This document shows, piece by piece, positions 1-12,926 of a DNA stretch of 64,000 nt (its first letter is position 1; every line of letters begins with the position of its first letter). A program made the position numbers and the translations under genes. Origin of the DNA: Amoebidium appalachense (Eukaryota > Ichthyosporea); assembly GCA_963693365.1 (NCBI GenBank), contig CAVNZM010000013.1:2480001-2544000 (forward strand), in the 5' to 3' direction. The notes beneath the pieces were generated by a model, which saw only the letters and a program-made list of their open reading frames with translations, did no database searches and had not been told where the DNA came from.

Positions 1-1431
<1,431 letters not shown>

Positions 1432-1433
<2 letters not shown>

Positions 1434-1726
1434 CCGGTCCGGAAATAGATGATTGATAGAAAATCGGAAGATCATCTAGTTCTCGTTTGCGAGGTAGGCG
1501 TATTTCATTAGCAGAAAAATGCGATTTGGTAAACATTAGAATGTGATTGAGTCCAGATACTTCTCTTGTTGCCATGATAATTTTTTATTTATTTTTTTAT
1601 TTTTTATTTTTTTTTTTGGGGGGGGGGGGGGAGGGGGGGGGGGGGGGGGAGGGGGGGGGGGGGGGGGGGGGGCACGGGGGGAGAGGATGCCGGAAAAGGA
1701 GGCAGCCGATTGGGGTATGTTTTTGC

Positions 1727-1776
<50 letters not shown>

Positions 1777-1930
1777 TCCGGTCCGGAAATAGATGATTGA
1801 TAGAAAATCGGAAGATCATCTAGTTCTCGTTTGCGAGGTAGGCGTATTTCATTAGCAGAAAAATGCGATTTGGGAAACATTAGAATGTGATTGAGTCCAG
1901 ATACTTCTCTTGTTGCCATGATAATTTTTT

Positions 1931-1986
<56 letters not shown>

Positions 1987-2076
1987 GAGGGGGGGGGGAG
2001 GGGGGGGGGGGGGGGGGGGGGGCACGGGGGGAGAGGATTCCGGAAAAGGAGGCAGCCGATTGGGGTATGTTTTTGC

Positions 2077-2125
<49 letters not shown>

Positions 2126-2308
2126 GGGGGGGGGATCCGGTCCGGAAATAGATGATTGATAGAAAATCGGAAGATCATCTAGTTCTCGTTTGCGAGGTAG
2201 GCGTATTTCATTAGCAGAAAAATGCGATTTGGTAAACATTAGAATGTGATTGAGTCCAGATACTTCTCTTGTTGCCATGATAATTTTTTATTTATTTTTT
2301 TATTTTTT

Positions 2309-2385
<77 letters not shown>

Positions 2386-2469
2386 GGGGGGGGGGGGGGG
2401 GGGGGCACGGGGGGAGAGGATGCCGGAAAAGGAGGCAGCCGATTGGGGTATGTTTTTGCGTGTGTGTGT

Positions 2470-2504
<35 letters not shown>

Positions 2505-2658
2505 TCCGGTCCGGAAATAGATGATTGATAGAAAATCGGAAGATCATCTAGTTCTCGTTTGCGAGGTAGGCGTATTTCATTAGCAGAAAAATGCGATTTG
2601 GTAAACATTAGAATGTGATTGAGTCCAGATACTTCTCTTGTTGCCATGATACTTTTTT

Positions 2659-2714
<56 letters not shown>

Positions 2715-3024
2715 GGGGGGAGGGGGGGGGGGGGGGGGGCACGGGGGGAGAGGATGCCGGAAAAGGAGGCAGCCGATTGGGGTATGTTTTTGCGTGTGTG
2801 TGTGTGGGGGGGGGGGGGGGGGGGGGGGGAGGGGGGATCCGGTCCGGAAATAGATGATTGATAGAAAATCGGAAGATCATCTAGTTCTCGTTTGCGAGGT
2901 AGGCGTATTTCATTAGCAGAAAAATGCGATTTGGTAAACATTAGAATGTGATTGAGTCCAGATACTTCTCTTGTTGCCATGATAATTTTTTATTTATTTT
3001 TTTATTTTTTATTTTTATTTTTTT

Positions 3025-3077
<53 letters not shown>

Positions 3078-3128
3078 GGGGGGAGAGGATGCCGGAAAAG
3101 GAGGCAGCCGATTGGGGTATGTTTTTGC

Positions 3129-3159
<31 letters not shown>

Positions 3160-3175
3160 GGGGGGAGGGAGGGGG
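1432..3175 (+). repeat. Five-copy 0.34-0.37 kb tandem satellite
   Basis: Five head-to-tail units start near 1432, 1775, 2134, 2503 and 2836. Each contains GGTCCGGAAATAGATG, about 150 bp of nearly invariant unique sequence, an AT-rich stretch (TTTATTTATTTTTTATT type), a T tract passing directly into a long G run, a second G-rich block with the segment CACGGGGGGAGAGGATGCC, and a GT tract with a final G run. Unit length varies (about 333-369 bp) almost only through the homopolymers; the unique parts differ by single bases, for example GGTAAAC versus GGGAAAC near 1875. Inferred origin: recent unequal exchange or replication slippage. No coding potential. Confidence 0.93.
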
Positions 3176-3180
3176 GGAGT

Positions 3181-3993
3181 TGTGTGTGGGTCCGTCTGTG
3201 TTCTGTTGAGTGTGTGTGTGTGTTTTGCGTTTGTGTGTGGTGGAAATGGGGGAGGGAGGGGGTGGGAGAGGGAAGAAGGGAAAGAGAGGGGGGGGGGGGG
3301 GGGGAGAAGGGAAGATGGAGGGGCGGGTGGGGGAGAGGGGGGGGATGACTATAATTGTGATTGGCGAGACAGTAACTGCGGACGGTTTTTTCTTTGTTTA
3401 TAAGTGTTTTATTGGAGCCCATTCACTGGCTGAATTGAATAAATTTTTTTTTCAATGATATCCATAAATAGTTGTTAAAGTCACATGGGAACGATTGTAC
3501 ACGTTTTCCAGGCATCTTTTTCCAAAAATGGACATTGTCAAATCTTAATCACTCGATGTACATGAAATCGGCATACTATGGCGGTTACCCGTCGCACGCT
3601 ACGAGATTATATCAAAAATACTGATTTATCTATACTTTTACACCAAAATACTGAGATTTCTATGCAATCTACATTACAGCTTTGGTAATTTACAAATATA
3701 GGCAACGGTACCGACATTTCTACAAATTTACACCAAACTTTACCATGATATCTATGAAATGACCCAATTATTACAACTTTGGCATACCTACAAATTTACG
3801 CAAGTTTCCTACGCATTTACGAATTCACACACCAAATTACGAATTTATCTACAAGTTTCACGGTCTTGCGGTAGGGTGGGCAGAAGCCTCCAAGCATTAC
3901 ACTAATTACCAAGAGATAGGTTGGACAAATTCCAAAATGAAACCTCAACATGTACATCCAAGAAATTTACATCGGGCATCTATACAAAAACCG

Positions 3994-4076
<83 letters not shown>

Positions 4077-4226
4077 CGGTGTGTGTGTGTGCCGGTGTGT
4101 GTGTCTGTTTGTGTGTGTGCATGTGTGTGTGTGTGTGTGTATGTGTGTATGTGTGTTTGTGTGTGTGTGTGTGTGTGTTTGTGTGTATGTGTGTGTGCGC
4201 ATGCGTGCTTGCGTGCGTGCGTGAGT

Positions 4227-4273
<47 letters not shown>

Positions 4274-4349
4274 TGGGGGGGAGGGGGAGGGGTGAGTAGG
4301 GGGAATCATTTGCTGTTCTTGAATGTCGGTGATTGGTCCAGTTAAAATA
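3181..4349. other. Non-coding stretch downstream of the spherulin-like gene
   Basis: G/GT-rich sequence to about 3345 is followed by about 600 bp of AT-rich DNA (3400-3990) with loosely repeated words such as TACAAATTTAC, resembling a degenerate minisatellite. From about 3996 to 4275 there is a GT microsatellite with GC-containing variants. On the minus strand an AATAAA lies at 3407-3412, about 0.94 kb past the stop of the gene at 4350, and could serve as its poly(A) signal. I see no exon here. Confidence 0.6.
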
Positions 4350-5327
4350 TCAAATCCTCGAAGCGAGGTCAGCGAAATACGAGGGGAGCACAACCCAGGG
4401 GTCATTCGGCAAAGCCCTGTCCGTGGCCAGGTAATACGATAGGCGGTTGGTGAGCGCAATCTGCACCCCCTGGGCTGCCTGCCACTGGCTCATGCTGTTT
4501 GATTGGTTAAAAGTCACATCAGTCATGTTTGCAAAGGTGTGCAGCGGTTTGTCTTTTGGTTATTTTCTTTTAGAAAACTCGGGGGAAGGGGGGGGGGGAG
4601 GAGAGGAGGTAGGGGAAGGGGGGGAGGGAGGGGGAGGGGATTGAGGTGCGTGTGGGTTGGAGGGTCTGGTGCCAATAGAGTAGTAGCGTGGAGGTGGGGA
4701 GAGGGGGGGAAGAGTTGGAGGGGGGGGGGGGGGGGTGTACATGTGTGTGTGGCTGTGGGGGTATGTTCCATGCTCCGTAAAGGACCAAGGGGGCCCCGCG
4801 CAGGGGAGGGGAGGGGGGGGGGATGTGGGGGAGGAGGGAGGAGGGGGGGGGGGGGGGGAAGGAAGGGGAGAGGGAGGGTGGGGGTGATCACGCACCCGTG
4901 AACCAAAGCTCCCCCCTTGACCCTTCCACTCATAATTAGATCTGAGAGCTCAGAGATCACATCGACCCCCTTTGGGAATTGGCAGAAGGGACCCGGCCCA
5001 TAGCTTCCCCGCCAATCAGAATAGCAGCCACCTGAACGGGGCAATTCTATTGGTTAGTTATCAGGTGCACCAATAGGATATTAATGCTTGCTCATGGTAT
5101 ATATAGCCCTGACGAATGGTGAATACAAATTTATGAAGAGGGAAGTGACAAGGGAATCGGGTTTGAGATCGTTATATCTTCTCTTCTTCCTTTTCTATTT
5201 TCCGGGAGGAGGAGGGAGGTGGGGAGGGGAGGGGAGGGGGGAGAGGGGGACGAGGAAGGGGAAGAGGGGGGATGGGGGAGGGTGGGAGGGGGAGGAAAGG
5301 AGATGGAAATGGGCAAGTGTGCTTCTA

Positions 5328-5384
<57 letters not shown>

Positions 5385-5513
5385 AAGGGGTTTGAGGAGA
5401 AGGGGGGGGGGGGATTTGGTGAGAAAAGGGGAATCGAAGGGAGGGGAACAATTCGAGAAAGAAAGCGGGTCAGTGTGCACCTATACCGTCATTGAAGGGA
5501 TTGGGGATGGGCG

Positions 5514-5546
<33 letters not shown>

Positions 5547-5803
5547 GGGAGGGAGGACGCGAGGGGGGGGGGGGGGGGGAAGGGGAGGATATAGAGGAAA
5601 TAGAAGGGTTAATGGTTTTGTTTTTATATGAAGGGGGTCAGGGGGAGGGGGGAGGGGGGAGGAGGATGAAGAGATCAGAGACAGGCGGTGGTTGGGGGGT
5701 GGGTGTATGTGTGTGTGGGGCTGGATGGGGATGGGGTCGGCAGGGAGCCGGGGGCGGGGAAGGAGGGGGGGGGAGGGGGGGAAAGGGGGGGGGGAGGGCT
5801 GGA

Positions 5804-5850
<47 letters not shown>

Positions 5851-7150
5851 CCATTTGTTGACGCTATCTTCCAACACAATGACGGAGTCTGCAGGGATTG
5901 GGAGGGAGGCACTAGGGCGCAGAAGGTCGGGGAAGGTCGGGCCGGCACTATTGAGTATGACCTCGAGACTGGGGAAGCGTGACTTGACGTAGTTGATTGC
6001 CTAATTTGGAAGGTGGGGGAGAGGGAGGGAGAAGGAGGTGGTGGTGGTGGGGGAGGGGGAGGGGAGAGGGTTGGAGGGGAATAGGAGGGGGATGGGAGGG
6101 GGGAGGGGGGCGGAGGGGAATAGGAGGGGGGAAGGGAGGGGGGAGGGGGGCGGAGGGGAATAGGAGGGGGAAGGGAGGGGGGGAGGGGGGCGGAGGGGAA
6201 TAGGAGGGGGAAGGGAGGGGGGGGGAGAGGGGGGGCCGGGGGAGGGGGGGGGGGGGAGGGGGGGAAGGGTAAGTGGGAGGGAAAGGGGGAAGGAGGGACG
6301 AGGGAGGGGCAGAAATGGGGATGATATGGGAGGGGGGAGGATGGAGAGGGTTGGGGGGTGTGAATTGGTAGTTGTTGTTTGGGGGGAGGCGGGGGGAGGG
6401 GGGGAAAGGGGGAGGGGGGGAGTTAATGTTAGATTGGGAACATGTTACGACTTAAACGTTACTTATCGTTTGTTTGCTCTGGACTCAGTGATGCGCGGGG
6501 GTTTATGGAAAGGGAAGATATACCGTGTATTGGGGTGTAAAAGGGAGCCGTGATATGTCAGGGTAGATACTATATGGGATTACGAGATCGATTTTCACGG
6601 GATTGACGGCACGAAAACACACGGGATACTGTCGGGATATAGCTGATTTTCTCGGGCAGAAAATGTGGGCCAATTACTGTAGGGTGGCGGGATTTATGGG
6701 GAGGATTATATCTACAGGGCATTTACCTTCTTTAGGACGGGCTATAATTTTATAGTGGATTGGAAAGAACATACGGATTTATATTGCTGAATATATACTA
6801 AAGGCTTTAGGGAATATGCGGGATTCACAGTGCGGAATACTATGGCATTCATATTGTGAAATGTAAGATCCGTAGCGAATATACCGGATTTTTATTTCGG
6901 AAAAATACGAATTCAAGGAGGAAGCGACCCACCTGTGTGTACCACCACACGTGGTCTATCCCCCACAGATATCTCGATGACGGGTTGGAGACCTCGTCTA
7001 TAAATAGCCCATTAAAGAGAGGCAGGTAGCTCCACTGAAATACCCATTGGTCGATGTCGGCTTTAACCTGTTCCATGGGCCTGATTGGAGAAGTGTCATG
7101 AGCGGGATTTGGCCGGGTACATCTTGTTCTTCATATGGGAGGGACGGCCC

Positions 7151-7195
<45 letters not shown>

Positions 7196-7908
7196 CGCTG
7201 CTACCTGAAACCAGTGTAATGTAAGAGTAGATCCCAGTTGAGGGATCGAAGGAATGTGTCTTCGTGTGCACATAGCCCACAGTGCGTACACCATGCCCGG
7301 CAATATATTTAACGCAGGTCTGTGATTGGTGAATGGGTTTTAAAGTCAGGGAGTGGTGTGGTTTCCGGAAACACAACGGATGGGATGCTAGTCCGGGGTG
7401 GAGGGGGGGGGGGAAGGGTGTGTGTGGGTGTGCGTTTTTTTTTTGTTTTTGTTTTTTTGTGGGGGGGGGGGGGGGGGGGGGGGGGGGGGAATCTGGCCCA
7501 GATCAATCAAACTCTCTGTTTGTCATATCTTTATGATCTGCATCTATGTCGACACGAGGAAAAATCTAGAAACAAATGAGATGCCATGACTGAAAAGATG
7601 GAGGAGGAGGGGGGGGGGGGGGGGGGGGGGGGGGACAGGAGGAGGAAGGAGGGGGAAAGGGGACATCAGAGCGCTTTTGCGCTGGCCACAGCGATTGTGG
7701 CAGGTGTTTGGGGGTTTTGAGGAGGGGGGAAGGGGGAGGGCCGGGGGGCGGGGGGGAGGAATGGGGAGGGGAAGGGGGGGGAGGGGGGGGGGGGGGGGGG
7801 CTCTATAAGGCTTACCGCTACAACGTCCTTGTCGTAGGCGCTGAGACCATAGCCGGGGCCATTGTTGAAATTTAAAATTGCAGTGACCCCCCTGCACCCC
7901 CTAGCCAC
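4350..7908 (-). CDS. Spherulation-specific family 4 (spherulin-4-like) protein, multi-exon
   Basis: Exons read on the minus strand: 7908-7816, 7319-7205, 7080-6933, 6000-about 5865, 5031-4896 and 4494-4350 (stop 4352-4350). In order they give LNFNNGPGYG, GVRTVGYVHT, VKADIDQW, FNGLFIDEVSN, VKSRFPSLEVILNSAGP, DW-GSY, GALVHG and finally TDRALPNDPW-VVLPSYFADL. This is the spherulin-4 order (NPNSGPG, GYVHT, V-ADID-W, GIFFDE, NPG, VHG, TDD-LPNPW-LPSYF). Physarum spherulin 4 accumulates during encystment; the biochemical activity is unknown. An N-terminal exon may lie at 8501-8423, but neither it nor a signal peptide could be fixed. Two junctions are irregular: the 7205 donor and 7080 acceptor are out of phase by one base, and the exon ending near 5865 lacks a GT donor. 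Sense-strand introns are largely C-rich. Confidence 0.82.
4495..6932 (-). repeat. Low-complexity intron sequence of the spherulin-like gene
   Basis: The plus strand carries G/A-rich tracts (4585-4890, 5200-5310, 5400-5850), a GT microsatellite at about 5328-5381, and a minisatellite at about 6070-6230 whose roughly 40-bp unit begins CGGAGGGGAATAGGAGGGGG and recurs at 6111, 6151 and 6191. About 6540-6900 is degenerate AT-rich DNA with scattered GGGAT/CGGGAT words. Only the exons given for the gene stand out from this background. Confidence 0.75.
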
Positions 7909-8217
7909 CTGCAGCCACACTGTGTGGGTGCATTTTTCGTTGCTGGCCGTGACCCCCCCTTATAGGGGGACTAGGAGGGTGGGTTTGGGGCGGTGCTACG
8001 GGTGTCGCAGCATTGGGTGGTGACTACGCAGGCTTGGATAGAAGCCCCCTGCAGAGGTGAAAATTGGAGATTAATTATTGAAAAAAATGGTGTCGACGAA
8101 TAGGGAGGGGATATCAGCAAGCACTGTTGTGGGTATGATAGGGCGGGTGTTGTTTAGTGGTTGGAAAACCCTCTGATAAGCTCCTCTGATCTGTTTGTTT
8201 TTGTGTGTGCATGTTCA

Positions 8218-8260
<43 letters not shown>

Positions 8261-9193
8261 CCACGCACATGTGCTGATGATTGAGGGTTCTGGATTGGAG
8301 AGAGGGTTGGTGATGGTTGGTTGGTTGGTTGGGGGGGGTGGGGGGAGGGGGGGGAGGGGGAGAAGGGAAGGGGGGTGGTGAGAAAAGGAGTAGAATAGGA
8401 GGGAGGAGGGGTAGGAGGGTACTAACCCTGCAACCACTGCCCATGCATGAACGTCTGCGCATCTGCGAACCACAGTCCCCAATGCAGGCACCCCAATTGG
8501 CCTAATACCCCGTCTGCCTTTCTTTCCTTTTATGGCTATTATTTGAGCCCTCTTCGATTTTTGATTGGCCGTCGTTAACGTCGACATAAAACAGGCCAAT
8601 CACGTCGTCTTGTTTATTTCCGCCGTCCAATGGCTGTTGAGATCCATGTGTGGTCGGTGCGATCGGCGCAATCGGTGCGATCGGGCTTACTTGATTGGTT
8701 AGGTCTGATTTTGCGCAAGCAGGCGCGGGTCGTCATCAAAGAGGAGATACGGTTGGTTGGCTGCGTAGGTGTCGGTGGTGGTGGTGTGGGTGAGCTGCGG
8801 TCACAGATTATAACCTGAAGGGGGGGGGGGGGGGGGGGGGGTTGTTTTGTCAGTAACATTTCTCCTTCTCCCCCCTCCCCCCTCCCCCCCTCCCCACACA
8901 CACATACACAGTTTCGTTAACATTTTGTACATCTGTGTCTGCCTTAACTACACGTACTCCCCCCCCCCCCCCCCCCCCCCCCTTCCGCCCCAATGACTAT
9001 TCTTATTTTTATTTTCTTTAGTACAGTGGTCTGTAGGTGGTTACCGGACATATATGAGTCATTAATTCTCGTGGATTTTTACTCGTACTCGATTGTTGTC
9101 GGGGTGCATGAATTAAATGGCCGGACGGAGGGGGATGGGGGAGGGGAAAAGTGATGTGACGGAAGGAAGGGAAGGGAAGGGGTTTTTTTTTTT

Positions 9194-9239
<46 letters not shown>

Positions 9240-9595
9240 AGGATAGGAGTCCGAAACGGTGGTGTCGACCTGACTGTGGGTGGGTGTGTCGATGGGAGGG
9301 AGGGGAGGGGGAGAGGGTGGGGGGGGGGGGGGGGGGGGGGAGGTGCTTGGCATGTGTAGATGTGTAGGCGCAAAATACCACAAAACACCACGTGCTGCAT
9401 TTGTGGAATTGCCATACACGTGATATATGGTCCACCTACGTGCACACTGATTGGCCGATGGTACCTCCGGCACGTTTCCACTGTGACGTCATCACCCATG
9501 CGTTGACCAATCACAGGAGCTGAAATGTTGGCGCCCCCCCCCCCCCCCCCCCCCCCCCCTCCCCCTTCCCACACCTCTCCCTGCGCCTTCGAGGC
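7909..9595. other. Spacer upstream of the spherulin-like gene, with CCAAT-type motifs
   Basis: This stretch holds (CT)n near 8219, G-rich tracts, a C run at about 8959-8982 and a compound T-then-G tract at about 9182-9238. Between 8560 and 8700 the pentamer ATTGG/CCAAT occurs several times, as TTGATTGGCCG near 8561 and TTGATTGGTTA near 8691, which would suit promoter or 5' UTR sequence of the minus-strand gene. A minus-strand frame around 8423-8501 may be its first coding exon, but similarity is too weak to call. Confidence 0.4.
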
Positions 9596-9604
9596 CGTAT
9601 AAAA
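9484..9604 (+). promoter_or_regulatory. CRE + CCAAT + TATA cluster (candidate core promoter)
   Basis: A palindromic CRE-like TGACGTCAT lies at 9484-9492, a CCAAT box in GACCAATCAC at 9506-9510 and a TATAAAA at 9598-9604. The order and spacing resemble a plus-strand polymerase II promoter, although a C run separates CCAAT from TATA. Only short frames follow: an eight-codon frame at 9606, and spliceable-looking pieces near 9709 and 9921-10029 in no recognised family. The downstream gene is therefore unproven. Confidence 0.35.
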
Positions 9605-10927
9605 CATGAGAGCGGCTGTCAAAGACGTTTAAAACGCTCAAGAACGTGCACCGTGATCACATTTTGGGAGGGCTCATACTGGCCTCATTCATACTCACTT
9701 CATCGTGGATGCATTGCAGTATGTTCAATCAGGGCAAATGTTGTAACCCCTATCCCCCCCCTCCCCCCCATCCACCCCCACCCCCTCCCCTACCTCCCCC
9801 AAACCCCCCCCTCCCCCCCCACACACAGCCCCCTCCCCCCTCCCCCTCCCCCCACACCATCACCACCACCACCCACCCGTGCACATGCATATCCATTCCA
9901 CCCGGCCACACTCCCTGCTCGTCTACAACAGTGCAAGGTTTCCTTTCGACAACCGGGGAGGGAAACGCAATGGTTGTTCTGCACAGGCGTATGCTGCCAT
10001 GCCGGTGCATCTACCTGAGATTTGGCTAATATTCCCAAGACCCCTATGAAATTTTGTACATGTCACATCACCGGAGTATGCCTAACAACACCAATACAAT
10101 GAGTTAGGGGGCAACGCAACAGTGCATAGGTCAGATTGTGCTTGTTAATGCTTCAACATAGAGTCTACCTGGCGGCAGGATGTGCGAGGGAGGATGGAGT
10201 TGCCCTGGGGTACTGTATATATATGTGTGTGTGTGTGCGCGCACGCGCGCGCAGCACATGCGTGCACGTTGTTCCTTCGTCTAAGTTTGTTAGGAAGGGG
10301 ATGCAAGGGGAAGGACCGAGAGTGAAGGTCATCTACAATGACACGCCCAAATGAAATTGGCATAAAAAATTGCTGTAAAAGCTCCTTCATTCAGTTTAAC
10401 TTGCCGTTTCAGACAGCCTGGGCCGACTGAAGATCCAAGACAAAAACAGACGCCAAAATTGCTCATAACAATAAATACAAAAAATACGATACTATTCGTA
10501 ACAGATTACTAACAAGAAGATAGGCCAAGTTCCGACCTGGATAATCTGCAGCAAGCACACATCCCGAACCGTTGTGTGTCATGGAGCTGACCTCTAGTGT
10601 TGTAATTCCGCCTCACATGTTTACAGGCAACTAACCTCTCTCTAAGAAAAGCGAAAGCCCAACGCCGACGTGCTTGTTTGGATGTGCACAGAGCCACAGT
10701 ACCACACTTACACACACGCTCCCTCAATTGTTAAAGGTAACGGTCTGTTTTAAATCCCATTGCGGCAAGAAAGAAAACGCACAAGCACCATGCTTGTTTA
10801 TGTCATAACAGTAATCACACTACACACTCAGTAGTACACAAACACACGAGGTTCATTTCAGCTCGCTTGCAGGTGGGTAGCCGTAAAAACCAAAATGGCA
10901 CGTCTAATCAAGTTATCATCAGTTGGA
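9605..10927. other. Spacer with no defensible gene
   Basis: A C-rich block (9750-9890) sits between two mixed-sequence segments. The segment 9921-10029 follows a CTACAACAG that could act as an acceptor and stays open to a stop in two frames, but neither frame resembles a family I know. From 10100 to 10860 there is a short GT/GC tract (10223-10255) and otherwise ordinary sequence, which probably includes the 3' UTR of the minus-strand gene ending at 10928. Confidence 0.4.
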
Positions 10928-11599
10928 TTAAAACCTCGCCCCTCCCTTTTCCGTAACAGGAAGCAACCTTTGGGTATCCTCCTCCCCATCCACCTCCACA
11001 CCCACAGACGCCATAGCATAGGGAGGGGGCGCACTTGGCCCAGCAACATTAGACCCTCCTTCCACGTGGGAACTTTCTCTGGAAAACGCTCCCCCGCCTG
11101 TGCTAAGGTCGACGGTCACCTCTAGGGTTAAAACGGAGGCACGTCCATGCTCGTGCCTTCCATCGTTGTGTGTGACGACGGAATGTTCCAGAAGACGAAG
11201 CTGCACGCCACGTGGGGAAATATCCTCGTTGAGGGTGCGAATGTAGTTCTGAATTTCGTTGCGTGCGCGTGAGACACGACGATACTTCATGATAGCAAAC
11301 ACAACGGTTCCGACGAAGAGGGAGATGAAACCAACCCCAAACGAGGCAGCGAAGAAATCGGGTGAAACATCAGCTGCGATGGCAACGAAAAAAGAGCCGA
11401 AGATAAAGGCCATGGGGCCAAAGATGAGCCACATGGAGCTGTCGAACTTTTGCGCAAAGGGGGTGGCGAGAGAGTTGAGGTGGGTGAGGATTTCCGTGTA
11501 CTCATCCCTGGACATAACATTGCGAAGAGAGAGGAGGTAGGTGTCTTCGAATTGGTCCTTCTGGTAGGGCACACTCGTGGCGTGCAGATTCATCGCCAT
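10928..11599 (-). CDS. Erf4/golgin-A7-like two-helix membrane protein
   Basis: Single-exon frame of 223 codons. The N-terminal part has the Erf4/GOLGA7 pattern SRDEYTEILTHLNSL (about residues 30-44). Two hydrophobic segments follow (about 56-76 and 84-108), then an amphipathic stretch with NEIQNYIRTLNEDISPRGV (about 113-131) and LTLEVTVDL, matching the family's I--(Y/F)I---N--I--PRG ... LEI layout. In this family the protein is the accessory subunit of a DHHC protein palmitoyltransferase (Erf2-Erf4, DHHC9-GOLGA7) at the ER or Golgi. The cytoplasmic-looking tail adds APPPYA, a PPxY WW-ligand motif, and EEDTQRLLP, an acidic dileucine-type sorting signal; I do not know these from the family. The first ATG after a TATA box (11760-11751) was chosen. 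The assignment is by pattern only. Confidence 0.6.
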   Translation of the reverse strand: MAMNLHATSVPYQKDQFEDTYLLSLRNVMSRDEYTEILTHLNSLATPFAQKFDSSMWLIFGPMAFIFGSFFVAIAADVSPDFFAASFGVGFISLFVGTVVFAIMKYRRVSRARNEIQNYIRTLNEDISPRGVQLRLLEHSVVTHNDGRHEHGRASVLTLEVTVDLSTGGGAFSRESSHVEGGSNVAGPSAPPPYAMASVGVEVDGEEDTQRLLPVTEKGGARF

Positions 11600-11750
11600 T
11601 TTTGACGTTGTGAGTTGCTGCTAGAATTATGCAGAGAAAAAAGCCAAAAAAACACTTTTAGAAAGCTTTCATGTACGTGTGGGAGAAAACATAAGAAATG
11701 GTTCTTAGCGCTAAGAAAAGACTGAGAAGACTGAAAAACGCAGGAATAAG

Positions 11751-11791
11751 CTTTATATACCAAGGCCAAGATAATCGTTTGGATTACGTCA
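11751..11791 (-). promoter_or_regulatory. TATA box and CRE-like site upstream of the Erf4-like gene
   Basis: The minus strand reads GTATATAAAG at 11760-11751, about 150 bp before the ATG at 11599. A CRE-like half site (TGACGTAA in minus orientation) lies at about 11790-11783. Position and orientation fit a core promoter; this is inference from motifs only. Confidence 0.45.
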
Positions 11792-12039
11792 CCATAAGCT
11801 TTGGATTACGGTTTTGTCGAAATATTCCTTGCTGAATCCTCGGGTTCCTCTGGTTTTTTTTTGTTTTTTTTTTAATTAACAACACCAGCAATAAGAGTTA
11901 AAGACATATTATAATAATAATCTCATTATCATGATGATGTTACATTGATTTTATTCCTCTACAAACGGGGTATACTGTGATGAGACCGTCTGTGACGGCA
12001 TCCGAGTCCATGACAAGCCTTGGTCCAAGTGACTGTCCG
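11792..12039. other. Short AT-rich spacer
   Basis: Ordinary AT-rich sequence with a T tract at about 11853-11871 separates the Erf4-like promoter from the LINE fragment. No gene is visible. TGTCCG at 12034-12039 recurs at 12605-12610 on the other side of the LINE fragment and may be a short target-site duplication. Confidence 0.4.
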
Positions 12040-12275
12040 ACAGACACACCAGTTTAACCGGTCATGTATCGCCAAATGTTATTGATAGACCACATAATAC
12101 CGCAACACACACACGTCACATTCACAACAGACACCCAGAAAGATAGCCTACCTGTAAATTACAACATCCTTGATTTTATACTAAACACGCGTAACTACGA
12201 CCTGTTTATTAGATGTATTGATTGGCTTGAGAAACACATCACTACAAAATTATAGCGCACGCGCACACACACACA

Positions 12276-12326
<51 letters not shown>

Positions 12327-12358
12327 CCAGCTGATACCGAGTGTCCCGAGGGGAGCCC

Positions 12359-12405
<47 letters not shown>

Positions 12406-12604
12406 GGGGAACCCCAACTAATTGATTTCTCCTTGTAGTCTTTATGGTGTCTCGTAGAGAAAGTAAACCCTGATATATAGTCACCACCCGACATCTATGT
12501 ACGTGATCATGATATACCGCTGAGGGGATATTCCGAGCAAACCCCCCCCCCCCCCATACCTGAGACTGGTTCTCTTTGCCTCGAGTAAACAGCGTAAACC
12601 CCCG
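12040..12604 (+). mobile_element. 5'-truncated LINE copy (last codons + complete 3' UTR)
   Basis: This segment is nearly identical to 29604-30159, the 3' end of the full LINE at 26.9-30.2 kb. It has the last roughly 60 codons of the reverse-transcriptase frame (stop at 12253-12255), a CA microsatellite, the unique block ending GGGGAGCCCCTTT, an internal A tract (about 12363-12404) and the same final about 190 nt ending AGCGTAAACCCCC. Differences are small: a few substitutions near 12106, tract lengths, and absence of the CAAGTTG found at 29988-29994. It is a dead fragment, but its near-identity to the other copy indicates recent activity of the family. Confidence 0.93.
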
Positions 12605-12926
12605 TGTCCGTCTCCTACCGTGAAACTACAATCTAGATTATACCCAAATAAGGTAGTTGTTAAAATGAAGTAATTGTTTCATCTAAGGATCTAAAGTACA
12701 AAGCATATTTGATTGGCTACAAGGGCCGAAAATATTTCACACCCAGCAACCAAGGAATTCCGTGCGACACGGCCGCGGCGCTCAGCTGTGTTGCTTTTGC
12801 TTCACAGCGTCCGGATTCAGAAACATCAAGTAGGCGCACATGTGTATTTGCAAGCTAGCAACACACAATTACCTAGCCATAAGCACCGCCTACTAGTGTT
12901 CCAATTTTAGCCTTTAAAGCGGCAAG
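12605..12926 (+). promoter_or_regulatory. Upstream region of the EBP1 gene
   Basis: About 320 bp lie between the LINE fragment and the EBP1 start codon. The stretch contains TTGATTGGCTAC at about 12710 (inverted CCAAT) and no obvious TATA box. The ATG at 12927 lies in the context GGCAAGATGTC. No other gene is visible. Confidence 0.4.

Noticed and set aside
1536-3422. Frames with Pro-rich or Gly-rich blocks repeated in the satellite
   Set aside because: They come from G/C homopolymers inside identical tandem units; the unique part shows no protein family and no codon bias.
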